A DNA stretch of 6,132 nt from an uncultured Flavobacteriales bacterium (GTDB taxonomy: Bacteria > Bacteroidota > Bacteroidia > Flavobacteriales_D > Parvicellaceae): positions 1-6,132 of the forward strand of contig CALDTD010000302.1 of assembly GCA_937924345.1 (NCBI GenBank). The letters run 5' to 3'. The notes under the pieces were generated by a model. That model saw only the letters and a list, made by a program, of their open reading frames with translations, did not search any database and was not told the DNA's origin. Shown in pieces: positions 1 through 6,132 of this stretch (its first letter is position 1; each line of letters opens with the position of its first letter). A program made the translations under genes and the position numbers.

Positions 1-982
1 CTGGTATAACAAATACACTAGACACATTACCTCCAAATACAGCTCTAACATTTGCCCCTTTTTCTGTTGTAATATCAATCCCATTGTTTTCTACAAAAGC
101 TGTGCTTACCACATCGTGTTGCTGTTTTCCATATTTACCCGTTATTTCTCCTTTAAGAACTGGCCAAGGTAACTTTCCTTTGTTTGAAGCAAAATTCTTT
201 GAAAGTGCTGATGTTTCTGGAGTAGAAGTGAATCCTTTCTTTTTATTCTTTTTGGCTTCTGCAGCAATTTCTTCTTCAATTGCTTTTCGAATAGCTCGAG
301 CAATTTGTTTTCGCTTACTTTCTTGTGCTTGCAACTCTTTCTTTAACTTTCCTTCGTTTTGTTGTAGCTTTTGTAATGAAGCTTGTTGACTTTGTTTGTC
401 CTTTAAAAACAATTCTTTTTCTTGAGCTTGAACTGTTACCAACTGTTTTTTAGAGTCTTTTAAAGTGGCTATTTCTTCTATTTTATGCTCTAACTTTTCT
501 TTAGTTAATTTAATTCGTGCAACCTGTTGTTTTCTAAAGTCAGTATATTGCTCTATATACTTTAATCTGTGGTAAGCTTCGGTATAAGACTTTGCTGAGA
601 AAACATAAAGCATTTTATAATCAGAATCTCGATTTTTAAAAGCGTACTGAAGCATCTTAGCATATTCTTCTTTTAAAACCTTTAAATTATTTTCTATTTG
701 CTCAATTTCTTGCTGACTTTCATACAAATCATCATCTAAACGTGTTAACTGATAATTCATATTATCCATCAAAGACTCTCTATAAGCAATTTGATGATTA
801 ATAATTGCTAGCTCTGTCATAGTTAGCTGTTCAGTCTTTCTGGTTTGTTGGATGAGGTTTTTAGTGTTTGCAATCTTCTTTTTTAAAGCTGTTTCTTGTT
901 GTTTGAGCTTTTTGGCACCTTGAGAATAGCAATGGCTTATACTTCCAAAAAAAAGTAATAAAATGAAAATACGATACATCAT
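1..982 (-). CDS. envC: EnvC-like murein hydrolase activator (LytM/M23 domain), C-terminus beyond the window
   Basis: Seen: 327 codons are open from ATG at 982 to the left edge. Residues 1-20 look like a signal peptide (hydrophobic IFILLLFFG, probable cleavage after CYS, before QGAKK). About residues 22-245 are rich in K, E and Q and look like a long coiled coil. A basic linker leads to LPWPV (271-275), where a LytM/M23 domain starts, including NNGIDI (299-304) and a following G-x-V-x-A-V-F-G-G stretch. Known: EnvC/NlpD-type proteins are periplasmic activators of N-acetylmuramoyl-L-alanine amidases at the division site; their LytM domains are usually not catalytic. Here the position of the first zinc-binding His of H-x-x-x-D is Asn299, while Asp303 is kept, which fits an activator. 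The second zinc motif (HxH) lies outside the window. Two ATGs are in tandem (982, 979); 982 is chosen because it gives the classic ATGA overlap with the upstream gene's stop, implying one transcript and coupled translation. The amidase partner is not visible here. Confidence 0.88.
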   Translation of the reverse strand, partial: MMYRIFILLLFFGSISHCYSQGAKKLKQQETALKKKIANTKNLIQQTRKTEQLTMTELAIINHQIAYRESLMDNMNYQLTRLDDDLYESQQEIEQIENNLKVLKEEYAKMLQYAFKNRDSDYKMLYVFSAKSYTEAYHRLKYIEQYTDFRKQQVARIKLTKEKLEHKIEEIATLKDSKKQLVTVQAQEKELFLKDKQSQQASLQKLQQNEGKLKKELQAQESKRKQIARAIRKAIEEEIAAEAKKNKKKGFTSTPETSALSKNFASNKGKLPWPVLKGEITGKYGKQQHDVVSTAFVENNGIDITTEKGANVRAVFGGNVSSVFVIP

Positions 983-1806
983 TCTAAAATCATTGGTTCG
1001 TAAGAATCCGTCAATTTGAAAGGCATTCGCTGTTCTTCATTGATTTTTACCTTAGAATATTCTAATTGTAATTGTACTGTATCTCTTGGTGTTTCCAATA
1101 CAATAGAAGATTTAAAAGGAAAAACCTCGCCTTCTTCAAGTAATTGCCAATCTTCATAAGCAACTGTTAAAGAGGCTGTATCCAACAATAAATCGACTCT
1201 CACTTTTTGACATTTAAAATTTATGGGATTTATCCAACAACGGTAAAGGATATCTCTATTTCTATTAATTCCTTTCTTCAGTAGTTTATCCATTTTCTTA
1301 ATCTTGTCAGAGCTCAAAATATACATTCCGTCGTCAATTCCAGACTTATATTTATCAGCCTCGTAATCGAACCCAATAGCATTTCCTGCAAAAAAGTCTT
1401 CTAAAATGGAGTAATCGACTTCAGTATTTAAAAATCGGTTTACTGTTGAGAAATCATCAATATAATATTCTTTATTACCAATCTTCTTTAAAACCTTAAT
1501 AGAGTCATTAGAAGCTACAGCTGTCATAATTTGAATTCCTTTCGATAAATTTACCCAACTCGCACTGTCTTTTCTAATTCTTAAATTAGCTTTTACGGTA
1601 TTCTTTTCACTTCTAAAAATTACTTTTGCACTGGCCTTAGAACGAATCCATTCAAATTTAAATTCGTTAGTTTGCAAAGAATCTACTAATTCTTTCCAAT
1701 TATAATGTTTTAATTTTGTCCCATCAGCCGTTCGTTTTTTACCACCACAAGAAGCAAGTAATAATAAAACAGTAAGAATCGTAATTGTAATTTTAAACTT
1801 TTTCAC
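979..1806 (-). CDS. DUF4292 family outer-envelope lipoprotein (LolA/LolB-like fold suspected)
   Basis: Seen: the frame is open from TTG at 1833 (284 aa) but has no ATG start. GTG at 1806 gives 275 aa and a textbook lipoprotein signal (basic KKFK, hydrophobic ITILTVLLLL, lipobox LASC with Cys20), so GTG is preferred. The TTG start would add nine residues before the basic region. The body carries the DUF4292 pattern: a SWVNLS strand, NDSIKVL, a Y-Y-I-D-D-F stretch, a segment around DFFAGN, and a C-terminal half of alternating beta-strand-like sequence ending in MPFKLTDSYEPMILE. Known: DUF4292 proteins are common in Flavobacteriia, often next to EnvC-like genes, and are placed near the LolA/LolB lipoprotein-carrier fold. 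No function is firmly assigned. Inference: Ser-Gly-Gly-type residues after Cys20 do not settle inner versus outer membrane; an outer-membrane, periplasm-facing site is likely. The stop TGA overlaps the ATG of the downstream gene by 4 nt. There are no signs of truncation. Confidence 0.85.
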   Translation of the reverse strand: MKKFKITITILTVLLLLASCGGKKRTADGTKLKHYNWKELVDSLQTNEFKFEWIRSKASAKVIFRSEKNTVKANLRIRKDSASWVNLSKGIQIMTAVASNDSIKVLKKIGNKEYYIDDFSTVNRFLNTEVDYSILEDFFAGNAIGFDYEADKYKSGIDDGMYILSSDKIKKMDKLLKKGINRNRDILYRCWINPINFKCQKVRVDLLLDTASLTVAYEDWQLLEEGEVFPFKSSIVLETPRDTVQLQLEYSKVKINEEQRMPFKLTDSYEPMILE

Positions 1807-1960
1807 AAGGCTAATTAATGGAATATTCTCCAAACTGCGAATATCTAAATATTAATTGAATTCCCCCTAAGCACTGTAGCTATTTTTTAAACACTTAGTA
1901 TTGAATATCCTTTAAATACCTTCATCTACTTTTCTTAAGAACTTAACTATATTTGCAATA
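1807..1960. other. Divergent intergenic spacer between the envelope pair and the T9SS cluster
   Basis: This 154-nt AT-rich spacer must hold the promoters of both gene groups. On the plus strand a good -7 element is visible right before the next ATG (separate entry). On the minus strand no convincing TAnnTTTG was found; only a partial TTTG around the TTG codon at 1833 could serve. No open frame of note, hairpin with T-tract or repeat was seen. Confidence 0.6.
1948..1955 (+). promoter_or_regulatory. Bacteroidota -7 promoter element for the type B cargo gene
   Basis: TATATTTG matches the Bacteroidota -7 consensus TAnnTTTG exactly and lies five bases before the ATG at 1961. In this phylum transcription starts a few bases after the element, so the mRNA would begin at or next to the start codon. 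No matching TTTG-type -33 element is seen at the usual 17-21 base distance upstream, so the call rests on the -7 box alone. Confidence 0.5.
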
Positions 1961-2989
1961 ATGAAAGTATTGTTTTTCCTTTCTTTAACTTTTATAACAA
2001 CTTTGTTTTGGGCGCAACCACCAAACGACAACTGCGTAAATGCGACACGACTTTGTGATGAACAACCTTTAACTGCAAATAATAATGGTGCAACAGTTAC
2101 AGCTTGTCCCAATTGTGAAGATGGAAGCTCAATTGCAGGAAACTTTTGCTTTTCGCTAGAAAACACTACTTGGTTTATGTTTAATACCAACTCTGTTGGA
2201 GGTGATGTTTCTATAAATTTTACTAATATAAATTGTACCGACGATCCAACTTATGATAATAAACTACAAGCTGTAGTTCTAAATGCTTCTATTCCCTGTA
2301 ACGAAAGTTCTTATATTGCTGTTTCTAATTGCGAAACAGGAAGTAATACAGATTTTTCACTTACTGCGCCAAATCTACCCCCTAACACAACCTATTATAT
2401 ATTAGTAGACGGAGATTTAAGTAATACAGGCGCTACAAACCCTGCCGAATGCTTTTTTGAAATTACAACATCGGGAGTTGGTGTAGAGATTTTAGTCGAT
2501 GCTGGACCAGACCAAGAAATAGAACCCGAAAGCTCTACTGTCTTAAACGGAAACGCTCCAAATAATTTTGAATGGACTCCACCAAATTTTCTCTCAAATA
2601 CAACTATATTAGATCCTACTTCTTCTCCAGAACAAACAATTACTTATTTTTTAAATTACACAGCAACTGATGGTTGTTTATACCAAGATGATGTAACTAT
2701 TGTAGTTTCAGAACCCATTTCTATTCCTAATACAATAACTCCAAATGAAGATGGAATAAACGACACCTGGAAAATTGGAAGAATTGATAATTACCCTGGA
2801 GCTGAAATTAATGTCTATGATCGATGGGGGCAAATTGTATTTAGTATTATTGGCTATACAGACGCTAGAAGATGGGACGGAACAAATAATGGAAGCAAAT
2901 TACCATCTGGGACTTACTTCTACTCTATTGATTTAAAAACAGGTAGTGATAATGATATTTTTATCGGACCTATCACTATAATTCACTAA
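1961..2989 (+). CDS. Secreted T9SS cargo protein with type B (gliding-motility-associated, CHU_C) C-terminal domain
   Basis: Seen: 342 aa with signal peptide 1-18 (FITTLFWA, cleavage before QPPND). Residues 20-172 form a Cys-rich beta-type domain opening with PPNDNC, a common start of Bacteroidota secreted PPC/CUB-like sandwiches; it has nine Cys (25, 32, 49, 52, 63, 92, 113, 124, 164), including CPNC. Residues 176-250 resemble a short Ig/PKD-like domain (DAGPD at 180-184, FEWTPP, TDGC). Residues 253-342 are the sorting domain: IPNTITPNEDGINDTWKI, INVYDRWGQIVF, WDGTNNGSKLPSGTYFYSI, ending in ITIIH. Known: this domain (TIGR04131) directs export through the T9SS, and such cargo usually needs a PorP/SprF-type protein. 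The next gene is one and overlaps the stop by one base (TAATG), so the two are probably translated together. Inference: cell-surface or released protein; its ligand is unknown. It is short for a type B cargo, many of which exceed 1000 aa. ATG 1961 is the only sensible start. Confidence 0.9.
   Translation: MKVLFFLSLTFITTLFWAQPPNDNCVNATRLCDEQPLTANNNGATVTACPNCEDGSSIAGNFCFSLENTTWFMFNTNSVGGDVSINFTNINCTDDPTYDNKLQAVVLNASIPCNESSYIAVSNCETGSNTDFSLTAPNLPPNTTYYILVDGDLSNTGATNPAECFFEITTSGVGVEILVDAGPDQEIEPESSTVLNGNAPNNFEWTPPNFLSNTTILDPTSSPEQTITYFLNYTATDGCLYQDDVTIVVSEPISIPNTITPNEDGINDTWKIGRIDNYPGAEINVYDRWGQIVFSIIGYTDARRWDGTNNGSKLPSGTYFYSIDLKTGSDNDIFIGPITIIH
2717..2986 (+). other. Type B T9SS sorting domain (CHU_C) within the cargo gene
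   Basis: The last 90 residues carry the family's hallmarks in order: PN-x-I-TPN-x-DG-x-ND-x-W, then x-I-x-VYDRWG-x-x-VF, then WDG-x-x-x-G-x-x-LPSGTYFY, then a final beta strand. This is the segment recognised by the T9SS. Unlike type A domains it lacks a short terminal KxxxK-type signal. Confidence 0.88.
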
Positions 2990-3930
2990 TGCGTTTTTAT
3001 TATTACATATTTTTTGGAATGCTAGTTTTTTGGAATTCAAAAACTAAAGCACAACAAGCGCCACAGTTTAGCCAATATATTTTTAATTATTATGCTATAA
3101 ACCCAGCTATGGCAGGTAGTAAAAGTTGTTTAAATTTTACAATTGGACATCGAAACCAGTGGCTACAATTAGATGGTTCACCTGAAACGAGCTTTGGAAG
3201 CTTTAGCACAGAGCTAAAAATAAAATCTAAACCTTCTAACCGAACTAAACACGGAATTGGTATGTATGTAGAAAATGATGCGATTGGACCAACAGCAAAA
3301 ACATCAGTCAATCTTGCATACGCTTTTCACCTTCCGATTTCTAGAGAAATAAATGCTTCTTTTGGCATTTTTGCTGGAATACATCAATTTAAATTAGACG
3401 CTTCAAAAATAGAACTAGCAGAATCAAACGACCCATTAATTAATGGCTCTGGAAATACGATAATGGTTCCTGACTTTTCTCCTGGAATGTTTCTTAGTCA
3501 TAAAAACTGGTTTGCAGGTTACAGTATTAAACAACTCGCCAGAAACAAATGGAAAGTTACTGGAAGCGATAATAGCAGAAATAGATGGCATCATTACATA
3601 GTTGGTGGTAAGCGTTTTGACTTAGGCAAATTCAACTTAATTCCATCAGCTATGTTAAAATATGCTGCATTTTCAAGACCTGCACTAGATATTAATATAA
3701 TAGCAGAATTAAATCGTTCATTTGACATCGGAATTGGATGGAGAAATCAAGATCAAATTGGGGCTATGCTAAAAGTTAAATTTCTTCGTTTTCTTACCCT
3801 TGGTTACGCTTATGATTACACAACTTCTAAATTACGTTTTGGAAGTGCTAACACTCATGAAGTTATAATATCTGTTAGTGCATGCCCTCATGACAGAGGA
3901 GAAGTATATCAATGCCCAATTTTTAATTAA
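2989..3930 (+). CDS. PorP/SprF family type IX secretion system outer-membrane protein
   Basis: Seen: 313 aa; signal peptide about 1-21 (YYYIFFGMLVFW, then SKTKA before QQAP). The mature N-terminus has the family signature QAPQFSQYIFNYYAINPAMAGS (23-44), a variant of the usual Q-D-P-Q-[FY]-[ST]-[QH]-Y-x-x-N-x-x-x-[IL]-NPA-x-AG. Next come HRNQWLQLDGSP, GIGMYVENDAIGP and repeated aromatic-alternating strands typical of an outer-membrane beta barrel, such as FGIFAGIHQF, WFAGYSI and LGYAYDYTTSKL. The C-terminal end is HEVIISVSACP plus a short tail with two Cys (299, 309). Known: PorP/SprF proteins are accessory T9SS components; SprF is needed for surface delivery of SprB, and type B cargo commonly depends on a co-encoded homologue. 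Here the start ATG shares one base with the stop of a type B cargo gene, so it is probably that cargo's partner. It may also serve the repeat protein downstream. Length is normal for the family and the frame is intact. Confidence 0.93.
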   Translation: MRFYYYIFFGMLVFWNSKTKAQQAPQFSQYIFNYYAINPAMAGSKSCLNFTIGHRNQWLQLDGSPETSFGSFSTELKIKSKPSNRTKHGIGMYVENDAIGPTAKTSVNLAYAFHLPISREINASFGIFAGIHQFKLDASKIELAESNDPLINGSGNTIMVPDFSPGMFLSHKNWFAGYSIKQLARNKWKVTGSDNSRNRWHHYIVGGKRFDLGKFNLIPSAMLKYAAFSRPALDINIIAELNRSFDIGIGWRNQDQIGAMLKVKFLRFLTLGYAYDYTTSKLRFGSANTHEVIISVSACPHDRGEVYQCPIFN

Positions 3931-4071
3931 AAAAAGTAATAATTTATTTTCTTCTTATCATTAAAATAAGGACGATAGTATAAAAGCGTCTTCAGAATCT
4001 CTATTTTACTCAATTTTATTTAACTTTATCTTTTATGTGTGAACTTTGCACATTTTCAAAATCGATGTTAA
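3931..4071. other. Intergenic spacer between the PorP/SprF gene and the repeat protein
   Basis: This 141-nt AT-rich spacer holds a poor hairpin (3952-3972, seven pairs including one G-T, seven-base loop, no T-tract) that is too weak to call a terminator. It also holds a candidate promoter at 4041-4048. Transcription may read through from the upstream pair, start anew here, or both. Confidence 0.5.
4041..4048 (+). promoter_or_regulatory. Candidate -7 promoter element for the SprB-repeat gene
   Basis: GAACTTTG differs from the TAnnTTTG consensus at one base. It lies 23 bases before the GTG start at 4072, leaving a short leader. A weak TTTA about 18 bases upstream could act as a -33 element. 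A second one-mismatch copy (TAACTTTA, 4021-4028) lies just upstream. In such AT-rich DNA these matches could arise by chance. Confidence 0.3.
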
Positions 4072-6132
4072 GTGATAAATAATTTAAAAATAGTTCTAGC
4101 TTTTGCACTTGGATTTCTATTCCAAAACCTATCAGCACAAACTCATCCCAATACTTTCCCTCAGTTTAGTAAAAGACAACTTCATAATTCACCTTCTACT
4201 ACAAGAGGTAATGCCGTAACCTGTGGATCCAATCCAAACCAGTTTACAATTCAAATTGTTTCTGACTCATCTTACAATGGTTTCGACCTAAAGTGTGCCG
4301 ATGGTTGCACTGGGTTTTATACTGTAAATGTTACAGGTGGAATAGGACCTTTCACATTTGAGTGGGCAGGCTCTGGAGACGAAGCCACTAGAAACAATCA
4401 ATCCTGGACAAATGTATGTGACCAAAGTTCTATACAAGTATTTGTATCCGATATAGGGCAAGGATCCACGTGTGCTGCCTCACACAACGTAAATGTACCT
4501 GACAGATTAAGAACGATTAACTTCACATTAACCCCTCCTTCTTGTTATAATTCTTGTGATGGAACCGCAACTCATTCCCCAGTGTTTGGGGTTTCGCCCT
4601 ACACATACAACTGGACAAATGGAGAAACAACAAAAGATGCAAGTAACTTATGTATTGGTTCAACATCTTTAACAATAACAGATCAAAATCAGTGTACATT
4701 TGATACAACTGTTTTAATTACTACCCCACCTCAAATATTCGCAAATATTAATATAACAGAAGTAACCTGTAATAACGAATGTGATGGTGTCTTAGTTAGT
4801 AACCCAACGGGCGGAACAGGCTCACCTTTCCTATTTAACTGGACAAATGGTGGAAGTTCAATAAGCGCAACTAACACTGCTAATAACCTTTGCGAAAACC
4901 TAACTTACAGTGTTCGAGTTACTGATAATAGTGGCTGCTTTATAGATACGTCGGTAACACTTGCTGACAAGTTACCAATGAACCTAAGTGTTGCCTCTAC
5001 TACTGATGCTAACTGTTCTAATGTATGTGATGGAGAAGCTACTATTTCTGCAACAGGTGGGACTATGCCTTATGTAAGTTACACATGGTATCAAGGTGTT
5101 TTTGGAAGTGGCACAATCGCACCTTTTTCAGGAGCTTTTGTGAATCAACTTTGTCCTTTTACTGATTATTATGTTGTTGTTACCGATTCTGATGGATGTT
5201 CAGACAGTTTACAAATCGCACAACTTTCTGCACCTCCTTCTATCTTAATAAATGAAGTTCATACTGATATATCTTGTTTCAATACCAATGATGGAACAAT
5301 TGATATCACTGTAAGTGGAGGCACCGTTTCGTCCGATTACAATTATTTTTGGTCTACTGCTGATGGTTCTGGTTTAGTTCCTGCTCAACAAGATCAAACG
5401 GGACTTTCTGGTGGAACATACAAAATTTTAATTACAGATGACATTGGCTGTAAAGACTCAATAGAGATTACACTTTCAGAACCTACGGAAATTATTGCAA
5501 ATGGAGTACCGACAGACCCTACTTGTTTTAACTTACAAAATGGACAAATTGATTTAACTACTTCTGGGGGTGCAGGCGGTTATAATTGGAATTGGACAAG
5601 CACTAATGGCTCTTTTGTTAATCCTAGTACCGAAGATTTAACTAACCTTGATTCTGCTACTTATACTGTAAGAATTACGGATGCTTCTGGATGTTTTAAA
5701 GATACGAGTATCATAATTTCTAAACCAGATGAAATATTCATTAATGGTAACATCTCGCCTATTCTTTGTAATAATGGAAATAATGCTCAGATAAATATCG
5801 CTCCTGTTAATGGTGTTGGTGCTTATACTTTTGATTGGGATAACGATGGAACAGGTGATTTTGACGATACTCAAAACTTAAGCGGATTAATGCCAGGCAC
5901 CTACAACTTATCGATAAGAGATGGGAATAGCTGTCAAAAAGACACTACTTTTTCTATTGTAGAGCCTACTCCTATAACATTTACCCAAAGCATTACTCAA
6001 CCTAAATGTCAGCAAGCAAACGGTTCTATCTCTGTTACCCCAAGTGGTGGAACACCGAGCTACTCGTTTTCTTGGTTAGATGCTAACGCTAATTCTGTAG
6101 GCACTGCTGCTACTGTTACTAGTCTACCTGCT
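4072..6132 (+). CDS. Large secreted SprB-repeat surface protein (adhesin-like), 3' end beyond the window
   Basis: Seen: 687 codons are open from GTG at 4072 to the right edge with no stop. An in-frame TAA directly precedes the GTG (4069-4071) and no ATG occurs before the mature domain, so GTG is nearly certain. It gives a strong signal peptide (INNLKIVLAFALGFLFQNLSA, cleavage before QTHPN, about residue 22). After a short Ser/Thr/Asn-rich region (23-70), about 80-residue repeats run from residue 72 to the edge. Each has a first Cys followed by a [DN]-G turn, a GGxxPYxFxW-like strand pair, a central Y-x-[VIL]-x-[IV]-[TR]-D strand, then GC and a closing strand ending near P-x-[EP]-I. Known: these match SprB repeats, found in very large T9SS-exported adhesins; SprB itself is a mobile gliding adhesin of Flavobacterium johnsoniae. 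Inference: the missing end probably carries a T9SS sorting domain, and the upstream PorP/SprF protein is a plausible partner. Whether this protein serves gliding, attachment or another role is not shown. Confidence 0.9.
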   Translation, partial: MINNLKIVLAFALGFLFQNLSAQTHPNTFPQFSKRQLHNSPSTTRGNAVTCGSNPNQFTIQIVSDSSYNGFDLKCADGCTGFYTVNVTGGIGPFTFEWAGSGDEATRNNQSWTNVCDQSSIQVFVSDIGQGSTCAASHNVNVPDRLRTINFTLTPPSCYNSCDGTATHSPVFGVSPYTYNWTNGETTKDASNLCIGSTSLTITDQNQCTFDTTVLITTPPQIFANINITEVTCNNECDGVLVSNPTGGTGSPFLFNWTNGGSSISATNTANNLCENLTYSVRVTDNSGCFIDTSVTLADKLPMNLSVASTTDANCSNVCDGEATISATGGTMPYVSYTWYQGVFGSGTIAPFSGAFVNQLCPFTDYYVVVTDSDGCSDSLQIAQLSAPPSILINEVHTDISCFNTNDGTIDITVSGGTVSSDYNYFWSTADGSGLVPAQQDQTGLSGGTYKILITDDIGCKDSIEITLSEPTEIIANGVPTDPTCFNLQNGQIDLTTSGGAGGYNWNWTSTNGSFVNPSTEDLTNLDSATYTVRITDASGCFKDTSIIISKPDEIFINGNISPILCNNGNNAQINIAPVNGVGAYTFDWDNDGTGDFDDTQNLSGLMPGTYNLSIRDGNSCQKDTTFSIVEPTPITFTQSITQPKCQQANGSISVTPSGGTPSYSFSWLDANANSVGTAATVTSLPA
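4285..6132 (+). repeat. Protein-level tandem array of SprB-like repeats (seven complete, one cut by the edge)
   Basis: The first Cys of each unit is at residues 75, 158, 233, 315, 402, 485, 566 and 646 of the protein, giving periods of 83, 75, 82, 87, 83, 81 and 80 residues. The copies are diverged at DNA level. The longest identity noticed is AACTGGACAAATGG at 4609-4622 and 4837-4850, coding NWTNG at the same place in neighbouring units. Units 1-4 have four Cys; units 5-7 have two. The first unit is the most divergent and ends in PDR rather than the usual P-x-x-I. Confidence 0.85.

Noticed and set aside
84..389. Open frame of 101 codons on the plus strand
   Set aside because: It is the antisense shadow of the EnvC-like gene, whose signal peptide, coiled coil and LytM domain are clear; the plus-strand product is F/S/C-rich without a recognisable domain.
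1826..1841. Minus-strand promoter for the DUF4292 gene around the TTTG at the TTG codon
   Set aside because: Only the TTTG half of the -7 consensus is present, and no -33 partner was found at a fitting distance.
1912..2190. Open frame of 92 codons on the minus strand
   Set aside because: It is mostly antisense to the signal peptide and N-terminal domain of the type B cargo, and the product has no family features.
3090..3311. Open frame of 73 codons on the minus strand
   Set aside because: It lies wholly inside the PorP/SprF gene and is antisense to its signature motif.
3952..3972. Hairpin after the PorP/SprF gene as an intrinsic terminator
   Set aside because: The stem is AT-rich, has one G-T pair, and no T-tract follows; such structures are common by chance in this base composition.
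4065..4082. Five-codon ATG minicistron overlapping the GTG start of the repeat gene
   Set aside because: It has no coding signature, and so short a frame is expected by chance; only conservation in relatives would revive it as a translation control element.
4523..5874. Minus-strand open frames at 4523-4708 and 5638-5874
   Set aside because: Both are antisense to the SprB-repeat gene, which is open throughout with a regular repeat pattern.
4285..6132. DNA-level tandem repeat, CRISPR array or recent duplication
   Set aside because: The repeats are visible in the protein only; DNA identity between units is limited to short runs such as one of 14 bases, so this is an old, diverged domain array.

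Overview
The window looks like Bacteroidota chromosome, most likely order Flavobacteriales. It is AT-rich, and its genes point to that phylum: a type B type IX secretion (T9SS) C-terminal sorting domain, a PorP/SprF-family outer-membrane protein, a large SprB-repeat surface protein, a DUF4292 lipoprotein and a Bacteroidota-type EnvC homologue. A Bacteroidota-style -7 element (TAnnTTTG) lies just before one start codon, and start signals look A/T-rich rather than Shine-Dalgarno-like. The genus cannot be told from this stretch.

Left part, minus strand (1-1806): two genes read leftwards as a translationally coupled pair. The first is a DUF4292 lipoprotein, best started at a GTG at 1806. Its stop overlaps by 4 nt the ATG of an EnvC-like protein, which has a long coiled coil followed by a LytM/M23 domain. 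The EnvC-like gene runs off the left edge. Both products belong to the periplasm and envelope; the second probably controls peptidoglycan hydrolysis during cell division.

Middle (1807-1960): a 154-nt divergent spacer. On the plus strand it ends in a perfect TATATTTG five bases before the next ATG, which suggests a leaderless or nearly leaderless transcript.

Right part, plus strand (1961-6132): a T9SS cargo/export cluster. First comes a 342-aa secreted protein with a cysteine-rich N-terminal domain, an Ig/PKD-like domain and a type B (CHU_C) sorting domain. Its stop overlaps by one base the start of a PorP/SprF-like protein, the kind of partner type B cargo needs for secretion. After 141 bases a GTG-started gene encodes a secreted protein made of roughly 80-residue SprB-like repeats; it is still open at the right edge after 687 codons. 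Seven complete repeats and part of an eighth are visible. The first four carry four cysteines each and the next three only two, so the array changes type partway through.

No rRNA, tRNA, mobile element, CRISPR array or convincing intrinsic terminator was seen. No gene-free stretch exceeds about 155 bases. The two edge genes have no stop (right) or no C-terminus (left) inside the window.
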